Positions 18,152 to 26,235 of a DNA stretch of 64,000 nucleotides are shown piece after piece. This stretch comes from Streptomyces graminofaciens (GTDB lineage Bacteria; Actinomycetota; Actinomycetes; Streptomycetales; Streptomycetaceae). The stretch is from NCBI RefSeq assembly GCF_030294945.1, contig NZ_AP018448.1, positions 5,052,001-5,116,000 of the forward strand. The letters are read 5' to 3'. The notes under the pieces are model-generated. The model ran no database searches and was not told where the DNA came from. It saw nothing but the letters and a program-made list of their open reading frames with translations. The position numbers and the translations under genes are program-made. Numbering within the stretch: position 1 is the first letter of the stretch; each line of letters begins with the position of its first letter.

Positions 18152-19429
18152 ATGCATCCGATGGTGAAGCCGGCGCTGCGGCGCGGCTGGCGGGATCTCA
18201 ACACCGTGCAGTTCGGGCTCGCGCCCGCGCACGCCATGGTGCTCGGGCCGATGGACACGGCAACGGGGAGTTTTCTCGACCTGCTCGACGGCACGCGCGG
18301 GCTGCCGCTCCTGCGTGACGAGGGCCGCAGAATGGGCTTGCCCGACGGGCATGTGGACGGGCTGGTGGACCGGCTCGCCCGCTCCGGTCTGCTGGACGAC
18401 GTGAGGGGCGGCGGCCCGGCCGCCGACGAACTGCGGGGGAAACCCGAGGTCCTGGCCCGGCTCCGGCCGGACGCCGCCACGCTCTCGCTGATCGCGCCCG
18501 CCCCGGGTGACGCCATGAAGCAGCTGGCCGCCCGCCGTTCAATGCGCGTGCAGGTACGGGGCGCGGGCCGCGTCGGTGCCGTCATCGCCTCTCTCCTGTC
18601 GGGCGCGGGCGTCGGCGAGGTCGGCGTGTGCGACGTGGGCCGGGTCGAGCCGTGGGACGTGGCGCCGGGCGGTCTGCCCGCCGAGTCGATCGGTGACCGC
18701 AGGGACACGGCGGCACGGCGGGCCGCTCGCCTCGCCGCACCGGATCGCCCGCCCCGGCGCCGACGAGGACCGCAGTCGCCACCGGAGTTTTCGAAGAGCC
18801 AGGCGGAGGAGGGGCCGACGAACCGTCTTCGCGAGGAGCCCGGCTTCTCCCTGGTGATCGTCGCCCCGCGCGACGGTGTCGACGTCCACGCCCCCAAGCC
18901 CACTGCCGCCGAGCCGCTGATCGCCTCGGGCACACCCCATCTCTATGCCGGGGTCGTGGAGGGAACGGGTGTCGTCGGCCCTCTGGTCCTCCCCGGTGAG
19001 ACGGCCTGCGCGGGCTGTCTCGACCAGGGGCGGGCCGATCGCGACGAGACCTGGCCGCGGCTGGTGGCCCAGTGGCGTTCCGGTCGGCCTCGTCAGGTCG
19101 AGGCGTGCGATCTGGCGCTGGCCACGACCGTCGCCGGGCTGGCCGCCGGGCATGCCCTCGCGTTCCTCGACGGGCGGTTGCCGTCCAGTGCGGGAGCCCG
19201 CTGGGAGACCACGTTGCCCGGGTTCGACTGGCACGCGCGCCCGGTCTGGGCACACCCCGCGTGCCCGTGCGCGGCCGCGGAGAGGGAGCCCGTCGAGAAA
19301 GGTAATGAGGAACACACCGCTATGGACGGGGGACCGCACGAGACAATGGCGGGGCATCAGCGGTCAACGAGGTTGTCCCGCAAGGCACACGCGGCACGGC
19401 CTGCTGGGACTTGGAGGGCGCATGTCTGA
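18152..19429 (+). CDS. ThiF/E1-like protein, TOMM cyclodehydratase-partner type
   Basis: The 425-aa protein has an N-terminal winged-helix-like region (about 1-100, with LRRGWRDLNTVQFGL and LLDGTRGLPLL). This resembles the peptide-binding part of ocin-ThiF or cyclodehydratase partner proteins. A degenerate ThiF/E1 Rossmann domain follows, containing RVQVRGAGRVGAVIASLL (about 130) and VCDVGRVEPWD. Putative zinc ligands are CAGC (about 289) and CPC (about 370). The region between is Arg/Pro-rich and irregular. No azoline-forming YcaO gene or precursor peptide is nearby, so a RiPP role is unsupported. ATG at 18152 is chosen for domain fit. Its last 8 nt overlap the UbiB-like kinase gene, indicating co-expression. 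Confidence 0.75.
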   Translation: MHPMVKPALRRGWRDLNTVQFGLAPAHAMVLGPMDTATGSFLDLLDGTRGLPLLRDEGRRMGLPDGHVDGLVDRLARSGLLDDVRGGGPAADELRGKPEVLARLRPDAATLSLIAPAPGDAMKQLAARRSMRVQVRGAGRVGAVIASLLSGAGVGEVGVCDVGRVEPWDVAPGGLPAESIGDRRDTAARRAARLAAPDRPPRRRRGPQSPPEFSKSQAEEGPTNRLREEPGFSLVIVAPRDGVDVHAPKPTAAEPLIASGTPHLYAGVVEGTGVVGPLVLPGETACAGCLDQGRADRDETWPRLVAQWRSGRPRQVEACDLALATTVAGLAAGHALAFLDGRLPSSAGARWETTLPGFDWHARPVWAHPACPCAAAEREPVEKGNEEHTAMDGGPHETMAGHQRSTRLSRKAHAARPAGTWRAHV

Positions 19430-20774
19430 TCTTCCCCGGAAGGCGGTCACCCGGACCGCCAAGCTTGCCGCGCTTCCGCTCGGCATCGCAGGCCGGGCCA
19501 CCTGGGGACTCGGCAAACGGATCGTCGGCGAGTCCGCCGAGCTCGTGGGCCGCGAGCTGCAACAGCGCACGGCGGAGCAACTGTTCAAGGTCCTGGGCGA
19601 GCTGAAGGGCGGCGCCATGAAGTTCGGCCAGGCCCTGTCGGTCTTCGAATCGGCGCTCCCGGAGGAGGTCGCCGGCCCCTATCGCGCGGCGCTGACGAAG
19701 CTCCAGGAGGCGGCGCCCCCGATGCCGACACGCACGGTGCACTCCGTGCTCCAGGAGCGGATCGGCGACCATTGGCAGGAGCTGTTCCTGGAGTTCGAGG
19801 ACAAGCCGTCCGCAGCGGCCTCGATAGGTCAGGTGCACCGTGCCGTGTGGCACGACGGCCGCCAGGTCGCGGTCAAGGTCCAGTACCCCGGCGCAGGGGA
19901 AGCCCTCCTGTCCGATCTGAACCAACTCGGCCGTTTCGCCCGCCTTCTGGGCCCGCTGATCCCCGGGATAGACGTCAAGCCGCTCATCGCGGAACTGCGG
20001 GACCGAGTCTCCGAAGAGCTCGACTACGGCTTGGAGGCTCAGGCCCAGCAGGCCCACGCGGAGGAGTTCGCGGGCGACCCGGACGTGGTGGTGCCGGCCG
20101 TGGTGCACCAGTGCGACCAGGTCCTGGTCACAGAGTGGATCGACGGCATACCCCTCTCGGAAGTGATCACCGACGGCTCTCAGGAGCAGCGCGACCGGGC
20201 AGGCCAGTTGTTGACCCGCTTCCTGTTCTCGGGCCCGGCCCGCACGGGCCTCCTTCACGCGGACCCCCACCCGGGCAATTTCCGTCTGCTGCCCGACGAG
20301 AAGCTCGGCTGGCGGCTGGGCGTCCTCGACTTCGGCACGGTGGACCGTCTGCCGGGCGGCCTGCCGGCCCCTATCGGTGATGCGTTGCGGCTGACCATCG
20401 AGGGCGAGGCCGAGGCCGTCTACGAGATGCTCTGTACGGAGGGTTTCGTGAAGGAGTCGATAGAACTGGACCCGGACGCGGTCCTCGACTATCTGCTCCC
20501 CATCATCGAGCCGGTGCGGGCGGACGAGTTCACCTTCGCCCGAGGATGGATGCGCAGCCAGGCCGCCCGCATAGCCGATCCCCGCTCCCCCGCCCACCAG
20601 CTCGGCAAGCAGCTGAACCTGCCCCCGTCCTATCTGCTCATCCACCGTGTGACGTTGAGCACGATCGGCGTTCTGTGTCAGCTCGGCGCCACGGTTCGTA
20701 TGCGCGACGAACTGGAGGAGTGGCTGCCGGGGTTCCTGCCGGAGGAGGAGAGCGAGCCCGCCGCCGAGGCCTGA
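19422..20774 (+). CDS. ABC1/UbiB (AarF) family atypical kinase
   Basis: This 450-aa protein of the ABC1/UbiB/ADCK kinase-like family carries the signature KxGQ motif (KFGQALSVFESALPEE, about 67-82). It also has AAASIGQVHRA with the following VAVKVQYPG lysine, the catalytic-loop HADPHPGNF (about 283) and LDFGTVDRLPG. Members bind ATP and support quinone or isoprenoid-lipid metabolism in other organisms; Streptomyces makes menaquinone. No transmembrane helix is evident. The ATG at 19422 has GGAGGG ideally spaced, which also fixes the 8-nt overlap with the ThiF-like gene. A small zinc-ribbon gene converges on it 7 bp downstream. Confidence 0.9.
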   Translation: MSDLPRKAVTRTAKLAALPLGIAGRATWGLGKRIVGESAELVGRELQQRTAEQLFKVLGELKGGAMKFGQALSVFESALPEEVAGPYRAALTKLQEAAPPMPTRTVHSVLQERIGDHWQELFLEFEDKPSAAASIGQVHRAVWHDGRQVAVKVQYPGAGEALLSDLNQLGRFARLLGPLIPGIDVKPLIAELRDRVSEELDYGLEAQAQQAHAEEFAGDPDVVVPAVVHQCDQVLVTEWIDGIPLSEVITDGSQEQRDRAGQLLTRFLFSGPARTGLLHADPHPGNFRLLPDEKLGWRLGVLDFGTVDRLPGGLPAPIGDALRLTIEGEAEAVYEMLCTEGFVKESIELDPDAVLDYLLPIIEPVRADEFTFARGWMRSQAARIADPRSPAHQLGKQLNLPPSYLLIHRVTLSTIGVLCQLGATVRMRDELEEWLPGFLPEEESEPAAEA

Positions 20775-20781
20775 GCGGGGG

Positions 20782-20991
20782 TCACCACCAGGCCAAGTCG
20801 AGCCGTCCCTCAATCGCTCGCAGGTTCTCGCGGGCACAGGTCTCGCAGAGATAGTGCCGTCTGCCGTTCTCCACGGAGCAGGTCCACAGCGGCTGGGGGT
20901 CTTCGGTGGTGGCGCCACAGTTGGCGCACACAAGGGTCTGAGGGTCGACGGCAGAGCCGGAGCTGTCGTCGCCCCCGGAAAGACTCGTCAC
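20782..20991 (-). CDS. Small zinc-ribbon protein
   Basis: The 69-aa protein has a treble-clef or ribbon-like pair of CxxC motifs. VCANCG is at about residue 22 and LCETCARENLRAIEGRLD near the C-terminus, with a further Cys (WTCS) between. It looks like a small metal-binding protein of unknown function. The GTG at 20991 lacks a clear Shine-Dalgarno, so leaderless translation is possible. Its stop lies only 7 bp from the convergent UbiB-like gene, with no obvious terminator between them. Confidence 0.75.
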   Translation of the reverse strand: MTSLSGGDDSSGSAVDPQTLVCANCGATTEDPQPLWTCSVENGRRHYLCETCARENLRAIEGRLDLAWW

Positions 20992-21038
20992 TCGGCGACG
21001 ATAACGCCGTGACCGACGGAAAGCCGGTCACAACGCAC

Positions 21039-21074
21039 CCCGGGGGGCAGGTCCGTTCGGACCGGCCCCCCGGG
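21039..21074 (-). terminator. Terminator of the wblC operon
   Basis: Outer arms CCCGGGGGGC / GCCCCCCGGG and inner arms GGTCC / GGACC around a GTTC loop form a strong 15-bp hairpin. It starts about 70 bp past the last gene of the wblC operon. Confidence 0.7.
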
Positions 21075-21146
21075 ACGAGGCACTGCTGCAGGTGGCGGTA
21101 CTGACGTGTCAGTCCTCCGTCAGCGGAGACCACTACTGCATGACGG

Positions 21147-21473
21147 CTACGCCTGCATGACCGCCATGGCGAGCGCACGGCGGGCGCGCATCGAGGCGCG
21201 CTCGGCCCTGCGCTGCATCCGGCGGGCAGTCACCAGGCGCGCGGCCGGGCGTTCCTGCTCGGCCGTGTGCAGGAGCTCGCGCATATGCGCACGAGCCATG
21301 GCTTCTGGCATGAGATGCATCTCTCGGGTCCTGTTCTGACGCGAGTCGTTCGCGCCGGTGGTGGTGAAGTCTGGGGTCGCGGAGCCTCTGGGCTCGCTGG
21401 TGGACGGCTTCATCGGGGCCTGCTTCTGGGGGTCGTGCGTGAGGGGGCGGTCGATCGTTCCGGTGATGTTCAT
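21147..21473 (-). CDS. Conserved hypothetical protein coupled to wblC
   Basis: The protein is 108 aa. Its N-terminal half is polar and Pro/Thr/Ser-rich. The C-terminal half is a strongly basic helix (about 50-105, with MARAHMRELLHTAEQERPA and RRMQRRAERASMRARRALA). No domain is recognised; the basic helix could bind nucleic acid or a ribosomal partner. Its ATG overlaps the wblC stop as ATGA, so it should be translated together with WblC. In-frame ATGs at 21413 and near the middle are alternatives. It is the last gene before a strong terminator. Confidence 0.65.
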   Translation of the reverse strand: MNITGTIDRPLTHDPQKQAPMKPSTSEPRGSATPDFTTTGANDSRQNRTREMHLMPEAMARAHMRELLHTAEQERPAARLVTARRMQRRAERASMRARRALAMAVMQA

Positions 21474-21838
21474 GCCGTGACCGGGTTCTTGCGCGGGCGA
21501 CCACGGGGCCGCTTGCGGGCTACGACGACACCCTGGACGAACAGCTCGCCACCCCAGACGCCCCAGGGCTCACGCCGCTCCTTGGCGCCGGCGAGGCAAG
21601 CCTCCATCAGCGGGCAGGTGCGGCAGAGGGACTTGGCGTACTCGACGTCGGCCGGCGACTCGGCGAAGAAGACCTCCGGGTCGTAGGAGCGGCAGGGGAC
21701 GGATACGCCGAGGTTCTCGATGGCGTCGTCGAGCGCGGTGAGCGCAGTGAGCGGGGTCAAGGTGGAGTCCTCCGTGAGACCGGGCTTGGGGATCGCTTCT
21801 GAGGGCGGTACGGACGGGGCGTGCGCTTCGAGTTGCAC
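21470..21838 (-). CDS. wblC: WhiB7-type transcription factor WblC
   Basis: This 122-aa WhiB-like iron-sulfur regulator has four cluster cysteines: one in SVPCRSYDPEVFFAE and three in CRTCPLMEAC. The GVWGGEL turn follows, then a C-terminal AT-hook (RGRPRKN). The AT-hook is the hallmark of WhiB7, called WblC in Streptomyces, which binds SigA and AT-rich DNA and activates intrinsic antibiotic-resistance genes upon ribosome stress. The GTG at 21838 has GAGGAA about 8 nt upstream. A ~600-nt leader with an intrinsic terminator precedes it, and a coupled downstream gene overlaps its stop. Expression is probably controlled at the leader and by autoactivation at the AT-rich promoter. Confidence 0.93.
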   Translation of the reverse strand: MQLEAHAPSVPPSEAIPKPGLTEDSTLTPLTALTALDDAIENLGVSVPCRSYDPEVFFAESPADVEYAKSLCRTCPLMEACLAGAKERREPWGVWGGELFVQGVVVARKRPRGRPRKNPVTA

Positions 21839-21954
21839 GGTTCGTCTTCCTCGTCTTGTCGTTCCGGCCGGTTGGCCGGGTGGCGGCTGGTACCGGGTTC
21901 TTTTCTTGTCCCGAGGCCCCTTCGCTCTGCAGCCCCCGGTCGGGGACAAACAGA

Positions 21955-21989
21955 AGGGCCGCGGATCCCGGATGGGGTTCCGCGGCCCT
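21955..21989 (-). promoter_or_regulatory. Intrinsic terminator / attenuator in the wblC leader
   Basis: On the minus strand an 11-bp perfect GC stem (21979-21989 with 21955-21965, 13-nt loop) is followed at once by the U-rich TTCTGTTTGT. It lies about 115 nt before the wblC start and 21 nt after the leader-ORF stop. This is the expected site for transcription attenuation. A further possible stem pairs TTGTCCC with GGGACAA downstream (21940-21949 with 21906-21914). Confidence 0.75.
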
Positions 21990-22010
21990 GAAGGCGCCGG
22001 CCTGATCGGA

Positions 22011-22331
22011 TCAGGCTGGATCACTCCAGGGTCGTGGCCCACGGAAGGCCCACATCAGGTGGTGCTGCGTCGTCTGCTTCCGGAATCCGGCACCGGCCGC
22101 AAAGGCATAGGCCTGGGCCTGTGCCGTTACTGCTGCTTCCAGTGCCTTGGTCGGTCGCTCATTGCGCTCGCTGACGGGAAGACCCGCAGGAGACACGGAG
22201 GAGGCCGGACGACCGCCACGGATGGCGGACAGACCGGTGCCCAGGTTCGAGACGCCGAGCATGCACAGGGAGACGGCCGAGCAATCGGTCATTTTGACCG
22301 GGCTGATGGAGCTGGTGTTGATGCTGATCAC
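22011..22331 (-). CDS. Putative leader ORF of wblC (106 codons)
   Basis: A GTG start at 22331 is preceded by a strong GAGGAGG about 9 nt upstream, the best ribosome-binding site in this leader. The ORF begins MISINTSSISPVKMTDC, includes SLCMLGVSNLGTG, and runs 106 codons to a TGA at 22011, just before the attenuator hairpin. It resembles no enzyme. I infer that its translation status controls whether the downstream terminator forms, as described for whiB7/wblC uORFs. The true functional uORF could be shorter (for example from the internal ATG at codon 14) or in another frame; codon use in the 3' half is unremarkable. Confidence 0.5.
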   Translation of the reverse strand: MISINTSSISPVKMTDCSAVSLCMLGVSNLGTGLSAIRGGRPASSVSPAGLPVSERNERPTKALEAAVTAQAQAYAFAAGAGFRKQTTQHHLMWAFRGPRPWSDPA

Positions 22332-22409
22332 TGGACTCGCCTCCTCTCGGCGTCTAGGGGGATCGATGCGAAGCCGATCCGACGGGTATGAAGTACATCA
22401 CGAAACTGG

Positions 22410-22425
22410 GGCCTTCGAAAAGGCC
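22410..22425 (-). terminator. Small UUCG hairpin after the wblC promoter
   Basis: GGCCTT-TTCG-AAGGCC on the minus strand sits in the first ~30 nt of the predicted wblC transcript and about 70 nt past the uvrD2 stop. It could be the end of the uvrD2 transcript or a 5' stabilising hairpin of the wblC leader. Confidence 0.4.
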
Positions 22426-22443
22426 GCCGCTCTCGTGCTTAAG

Positions 22444-22483
22444 AACCTATGGGGATTGCTGGGGCATGCGCAAACTATTTTTT
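22444..22483 (-). promoter_or_regulatory. wblC promoter with WhiB7-type AT-rich box
   Basis: On the minus strand AAAAAATA (22476-22483) lies just upstream of a -35 TTGCGC (22468-22473). An 18-bp spacer leads to a -10 TAGGTT (22444-22449). An AT-rich stretch abutting the -35 is the known arrangement at WhiB7-activated SigA promoters, so WblC autoactivation is predicted. Confidence 0.65.
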
Positions 22484-22496
22484 CGACGAGTTCGTA

Positions 22497-24719
22497 TCAG
22501 TCGCTCTCGTCAAGGCTCGCGGGCTCCCGACCTGCGCAGATGTCGAGTACATCGGCGCCGTAGCGCTGGAGCTTACGCGCGATGACGCCGGGGATGCGAG
22601 TGAGTTCGACCGGAGTGCTCGGCCCCGCTTCGGCGATGGCCATGAGGGTGCGATCCGTGAAGACGCAGAACTCCGGCTGTCCGCTGCGCCGAGCCTGAAC
22701 GGCCCGCCACTCGCGGAGCCGTTCGTAGAGTCCCTCGTCCATGTCGGAGGGGCAGTCCTCGCAGCGCATCAGCTTCATCTCGCCGCCGTCCCGCAGGGTG
22801 CGTCCGCAGACACGGCAGCGGGCGGGCGTACGGCTGGTGCGGCGCGGGGCCGCCGCTGTGCCGCCGCCCGTCTCACCCACGAGGGGGCTGCTCGCCGAGC
22901 CCCGTTCGACGCCTCCGGAGCCGCTCGCCCCCGTTCGGCCCGTGGTGGCGGACGAGCCGGGGCGCAGGCCGTTGAGGAAGCGACTGGGGCGACGGTTCGG
23001 GCGGCTGCCGGGCGAGCGGGACAGGGACCACGAGACGAAGAGCCGTTCTCGCGCGCGGGTGACACCCACATAGAGGAGACGTCTCTCCTCTTCGATCTGC
23101 TCGTCGGTTTTCGCGTAGGTGATCGGCATCATGCCCTCGGCGACTCCGACGAGGAACACGACGTCCCACTCCAGACCCTTCGCGGAGTGCAGTGAGGCGA
23201 GGGTGACGCCCTGGACGGTCGGGGCGTGCTGGGCGCTCGCCCGTTCGTCGAGTTCCGCCACCAGGTCGCCGAGCGTCGCGTCCGGTCTGGCCGCGGCGAA
23301 GTCCTGCGCCAGGCTCACCAGGGCCGCGAGCGACTCCCAGCGTTCTCGGACGGCGCCGGAGCCCGCCGGGGGCTCGGTGGTCCATCCCTCGCCGGACAGC
23401 ACGGCCCGCACCTGCGAGGGGAGGTCGACGGCGTCTTCGAGGAGGGTGTCGTTGGCGCCGAAGCGGGCGGCGGCTCTCAGCGCCGTGCCCGCCTTGCGTA
23501 CCTCGGGTCGGTCGAAGAACCGCTCGGCACCACGGAGCTGGTACGGCACTCCGGCGTCGGCGAGGGCCTGTTCATAGGTCTCGGACTGGGAGTTCGTGCG
23601 GAACAGGATGGCGATCTCGCCGGCCGGGACCCCGGAGGCGACGAGGTCGCGGATACGGCGGGCGGCGCCCTCGGCCTCGGTCGGCTCATCCGTGTAATCG
23701 GTGTAGACGGGTTCGGGACCCGGGGGCCGCTGGGAGATCAGCTCCAGGCGGTGGTCGGCGGCGCGGCCACGGGCCTGGGAGAGGAGGCCGTTGGCGAGGT
23801 GGACGACCTGCGGGGAGGAGCGGTAGTCGCGGACCAGTTTGACGACGGTGGCCCCGGGGTGGCGGAGGCGGAAGTCCAGCAGATGGTCGGGGGTTGCGCC
23901 AGTGAACGAGTAGATGGTCTGGCTGGCGTCTCCCACCACGCACAGATTGTCCCGGTCGCCGAGCCACAGCTCCAGGAGGCGTTGCTGGAGGGGGCTGACG
24001 TCCTGGTACTCGTCGACCACGAAGTGCTGGTACTGGGAGCGGACCTGTTCGGTGATGTCGTGGCGGTCCTGCAGGATGCCGACGGTGAGCAGCAGCACGT
24101 CCTCGAAGTCGATGACCGAGCGCCCGCGTTTGAGGTCCTCGTAGGTCGCGTAGAGCTGGGCGATCTCGGCGGCGTCGCGAGGGATGTCACGACCCGCCTT
24201 GTCGGCTGCGGGAGCGTAGTCGGCGGGGACGGTCTGGGTGACCTTGGACCACTCGATCTCGGCCGCCACATCGCGCAGTTCGTTGCGATCGAGACGGATG
24301 CGGCAGGCGGCGGCCGCGTCCGCGACGAGCTGGATCTTGCGGTCGACGATCCTCGGCATGACGCCGCCGACGGCCTTGGGCCAGAAGTACTGCAGTTGCC
24401 GCAGGGCCGCCGAGTGGAACGTCCGGGCCTGGACGCCGGAGGCTCCGAGCTGACGGAGGCGCCCACGCATCTCTCCTGCGGCGCGGTTGGTGAACGTGAC
24501 GGCGAGCACGCTGGCGGGTTGGAGCATTCCGGCGCGCACCCCGTAGGCGATGCGGTGGGTGATCGCTCTCGTCTTGCCCGTACCGGCGCCGGCCAGCACG
24601 CACACCGGCCCGTGCAGGGCGGTAGCCACCGCGCGCTGCTCGGGGTCGAGCCCTTCGAGCACCGCGTCGGCCGAGTCGGGGACCCGCGGGAAGAGGGTGG
24701 AGTGCGTTGCTGCTGTCAC
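22497..24719 (-). CDS. uvrD2: UvrD2-type superfamily 1 DNA helicase with HRDC domain
   Basis: This 740-aa 3'-5' DNA helicase/ATPase starts with DPEQRAVATALHGPVCVLAG and has Walker A GAGTGKT (about 44-50). Walker B/Q lies in VVDEYQDVSPLQQ (about 238) and ASLHSAKGLEWDVV in the C-terminal motor, with VGVTRARERLFVSW for motif VI. Past the motor come a tetracysteine zinc site (CRVCGRTL ... RCEDC) and a C-terminal HRDC domain (about 665-735), the combination found in actinobacterial UvrD2. It acts in DNA repair or recombination. GTG at 24719 is chosen because the superfamily start fits; upstream codons are non-conserved. It is divergent from mrx1. Confidence 0.92.
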   Translation of the reverse strand: MTAATHSTLFPRVPDSADAVLEGLDPEQRAVATALHGPVCVLAGAGTGKTRAITHRIAYGVRAGMLQPASVLAVTFTNRAAGEMRGRLRQLGASGVQARTFHSAALRQLQYFWPKAVGGVMPRIVDRKIQLVADAAAACRIRLDRNELRDVAAEIEWSKVTQTVPADYAPAADKAGRDIPRDAAEIAQLYATYEDLKRGRSVIDFEDVLLLTVGILQDRHDITEQVRSQYQHFVVDEYQDVSPLQQRLLELWLGDRDNLCVVGDASQTIYSFTGATPDHLLDFRLRHPGATVVKLVRDYRSSPQVVHLANGLLSQARGRAADHRLELISQRPPGPEPVYTDYTDEPTEAEGAARRIRDLVASGVPAGEIAILFRTNSQSETYEQALADAGVPYQLRGAERFFDRPEVRKAGTALRAAARFGANDTLLEDAVDLPSQVRAVLSGEGWTTEPPAGSGAVRERWESLAALVSLAQDFAAARPDATLGDLVAELDERASAQHAPTVQGVTLASLHSAKGLEWDVVFLVGVAEGMMPITYAKTDEQIEEERRLLYVGVTRARERLFVSWSLSRSPGSRPNRRPSRFLNGLRPGSSATTGRTGASGSGGVERGSASSPLVGETGGGTAAAPRRTSRTPARCRVCGRTLRDGGEMKLMRCEDCPSDMDEGLYERLREWRAVQARRSGQPEFCVFTDRTLMAIAEAGPSTPVELTRIPGVIARKLQRYGADVLDICAGREPASLDESD

Positions 24720-24758
24720 ACAGCCATGCTGCCAGGTCGCCGGAGACGGCTGAGCCGG

Positions 24759-24767
24759 TTGTCCACA
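24759..24767 (+). promoter_or_regulatory. Consensus DnaA box (TTGTCCACA)
   Basis: A perfect TTGTCCACA lies 40 bp upstream of the uvrD2 start codon, in the divergent uvrD2/mrx1 region. This position would allow DnaA to affect uvrD2 transcription. Confidence 0.45.
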
Positions 24768-24848
24768 GGGAGGCCCTCGCAGTCGTATTAATGCGACAGC
24801 TGTCACCGCGCCACGTTTCAGTACTGCAGGCGCCCCAGGGCTGCGTAC

Positions 24849-24875
24849 GGGAATGGCCGCGCTCTCGCGTACGTT
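24849..24875 (+). promoter_or_regulatory. SigR-type promoter of mrx1 (GGGAAT-N18-GTT)
   Basis: GGGAAT (24849-24854), 18 bp, then GTT (24873-24875) match the SigR thiol-oxidative-stress promoter consensus. Transcription would start near 24882, about 50 nt before the mycoredoxin start. Confidence 0.75.
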
Positions 24876-24931
24876 CCTCCCACTGCGACCACGCATCCCA
24901 AGCCGTAACGCCGTGAAGGAGCGCCAGAGAC

Positions 24932-25174
24932 ATGCCGGGCACTGTGACGATGTACAGCACCACGTGGTGCGGCTACTGCCGCCGTCTGAAGAGCCAGATG
25001 GACCGCGAAGGCATCACGTACAACGAGATCAACATCGAACTGGACCCGGAGTCAGCGGCGTTCGTCGAGAAGGCGAACGGTGGGAACCAGACGGTTCCCA
25101 CCGTTCTCTTCCCGGACGGTTCGACGCTCACGAACCCCTCGCTGGCGCAGGTCAAGCAGAAGGTCGGCGTCTGA
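24932..25174 (+). CDS. mrx1: Mycoredoxin (glutaredoxin-like)
   Basis: The 80-aa thioredoxin-fold protein has active site WCGYC (residues 12-16) and the cis-Pro segment TVPTVLF (about 54-60), the mycoredoxin pattern. Mycoredoxins reduce mixed disulfides with mycothiol, the low-molecular-weight thiol of actinobacteria, restoring cytosolic proteins after oxidation. The length is typical. AAGGAG is placed upstream of the ATG at 24932. A SigR-type promoter precedes it, which fits a thiol-stress response. It stands next to uvrD2 (divergent) and nudC (convergent, 18 bp away). Confidence 0.93.
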   Translation: MPGTVTMYSTTWCGYCRRLKSQMDREGITYNEINIELDPESAAFVEKANGGNQTVPTVLFPDGSTLTNPSLAQVKQKVGV

Positions 25175-25192
25175 CGCCTCGCGGGTCGGGTC

Positions 25193-26140
25193 CTAGCCGG
25201 TGTGACCTCGCATCGGCAGGGGCTTGCCGTACCAGAGTTCGATCAGCCGGGCCGCGATCGAGATGCCGTAGGGAGGCAGGACCTCCTCGGACTCGAACGC
25301 GGCCCGCAGCTCTTCGCGGGAGAACCAGCGGGCCTCGTGGATCTCGTCCCCGTCGACGTCGACCTCGGTCGAGGTGGCGCGGGCCATGAAGCCCAGCATG
25401 AGGCTGGACGGGAAGGGCCAGGGCTGGCTGGCGATGTACTCGACCTGGCCGACGGAGACGCCGACCTCCTCGTGGACCTCGCGGCGCACGGACTCCTCGA
25501 TGGACTCGCCGGGCTCGACGAAGCCCGCGAGGGTCGAGAACCGTCCCTCGGGCCAGTGCACCTGGCGGCCGAGCAGGATGCGGTCCTCGTCGTCCGTGAC
25601 GGCCATGATCACGGCCGGGTCGGTGCGTGGGTAGTGCTCGGCGCCGCAGGCCGGGCAGCGGCGGATGTGGCCGGCCGCAGCGATGACCGTGCGCTCGCCG
25701 CAGCGGGAGCAGAAGCGGTGGGTGCGCTGCCAGTTCTCCAGGCCGACCGCGTGGACCATGAGGCCCGTGTCGCGCGCGGACAGCAGCATGCCCGCCTCCC
25801 GCAGACCCGCCGGGCGCGCGGACTGGTCCATGCGACCGGGCAGCGCGTCCTTCTGGAGTGCGAAATAGCTCACACCGTCCGAGTCCGTGCCCAGGAAGTA
25901 GCGGTGCGCCTCGGTGAGCGGGGCCTCGAACGAGGGGGTCATGACGAGTTCGGTCGCGCCGTCCGGTGTCTCGTCGATGAGGACCTGGCCGCCGGAGACC
26001 ACGAAGCAGCGGGTGGTGGGGTGGCTCCACGCCGCCGCGAGCCAGGCCTCGTCGAGCCGGTGGTGGGCGGCCCGGTCGATGCCGCTCGGGGCGGTGAGCG
26101 CGATGGGTCGGTCGGCGGTGTGGTCGGTCCAAGTGGTCAC
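25193..26140 (-). CDS. nudC: NAD(+) diphosphatase NudC
   Basis: This 315-aa NudC-type Nudix hydrolase cleaves NAD(H) to NMN(H) and AMP, and in bacteria can remove NAD caps from RNA. The zinc ribbon CSRCGERT ... CPACGAEHYPRTDPAVI (about 140-175) is followed by a canonical Nudix box (GFVEPGESIEESVRREVHEE, about 200-219). The NudC-specific SQPWPFPSSLMLGF is about 20 residues further. All catalytic Glu residues are present. GTG at 26140 is preferred because GGAAG lies 6 nt upstream; longer in-frame sequence is not conserved. An M20 peptidase gene lies 95 bp upstream on the same strand. Confidence 0.94.
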   Translation of the reverse strand: MTTWTDHTADRPIALTAPSGIDRAAHHRLDEAWLAAAWSHPTTRCFVVSGGQVLIDETPDGATELVMTPSFEAPLTEAHRYFLGTDSDGVSYFALQKDALPGRMDQSARPAGLREAGMLLSARDTGLMVHAVGLENWQRTHRFCSRCGERTVIAAAGHIRRCPACGAEHYPRTDPAVIMAVTDDEDRILLGRQVHWPEGRFSTLAGFVEPGESIEESVRREVHEEVGVSVGQVEYIASQPWPFPSSLMLGFMARATSTEVDVDGDEIHEARWFSREELRAAFESEEVLPPYGISIAARLIELWYGKPLPMRGHTG

Positions 26141-26235
26141 GAGTGCTTCCAACTCCCCCGATGGAACGGTTGTTTGAGTGGGCGGTTCTGCGGGGCGTAC
26201 GGCGGGCGGATGTGCTGGGGCGTGGCGGGCCTTGT

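Noticed and set aside
18152..20774. RiPP biosynthetic cluster around the ThiF-like gene
   Set aside because: No YcaO, precursor peptide, protease or exporter is adjacent. Only the ThiF-like protein hints at one.
22011..22331. The 106-codon ORF as an ordinary protein gene
   Set aside because: Despite its strong Shine-Dalgarno it has no recognisable domain, and it lies entirely within the wblC leader just before an intrinsic terminator. A regulatory leader ORF is the better reading.
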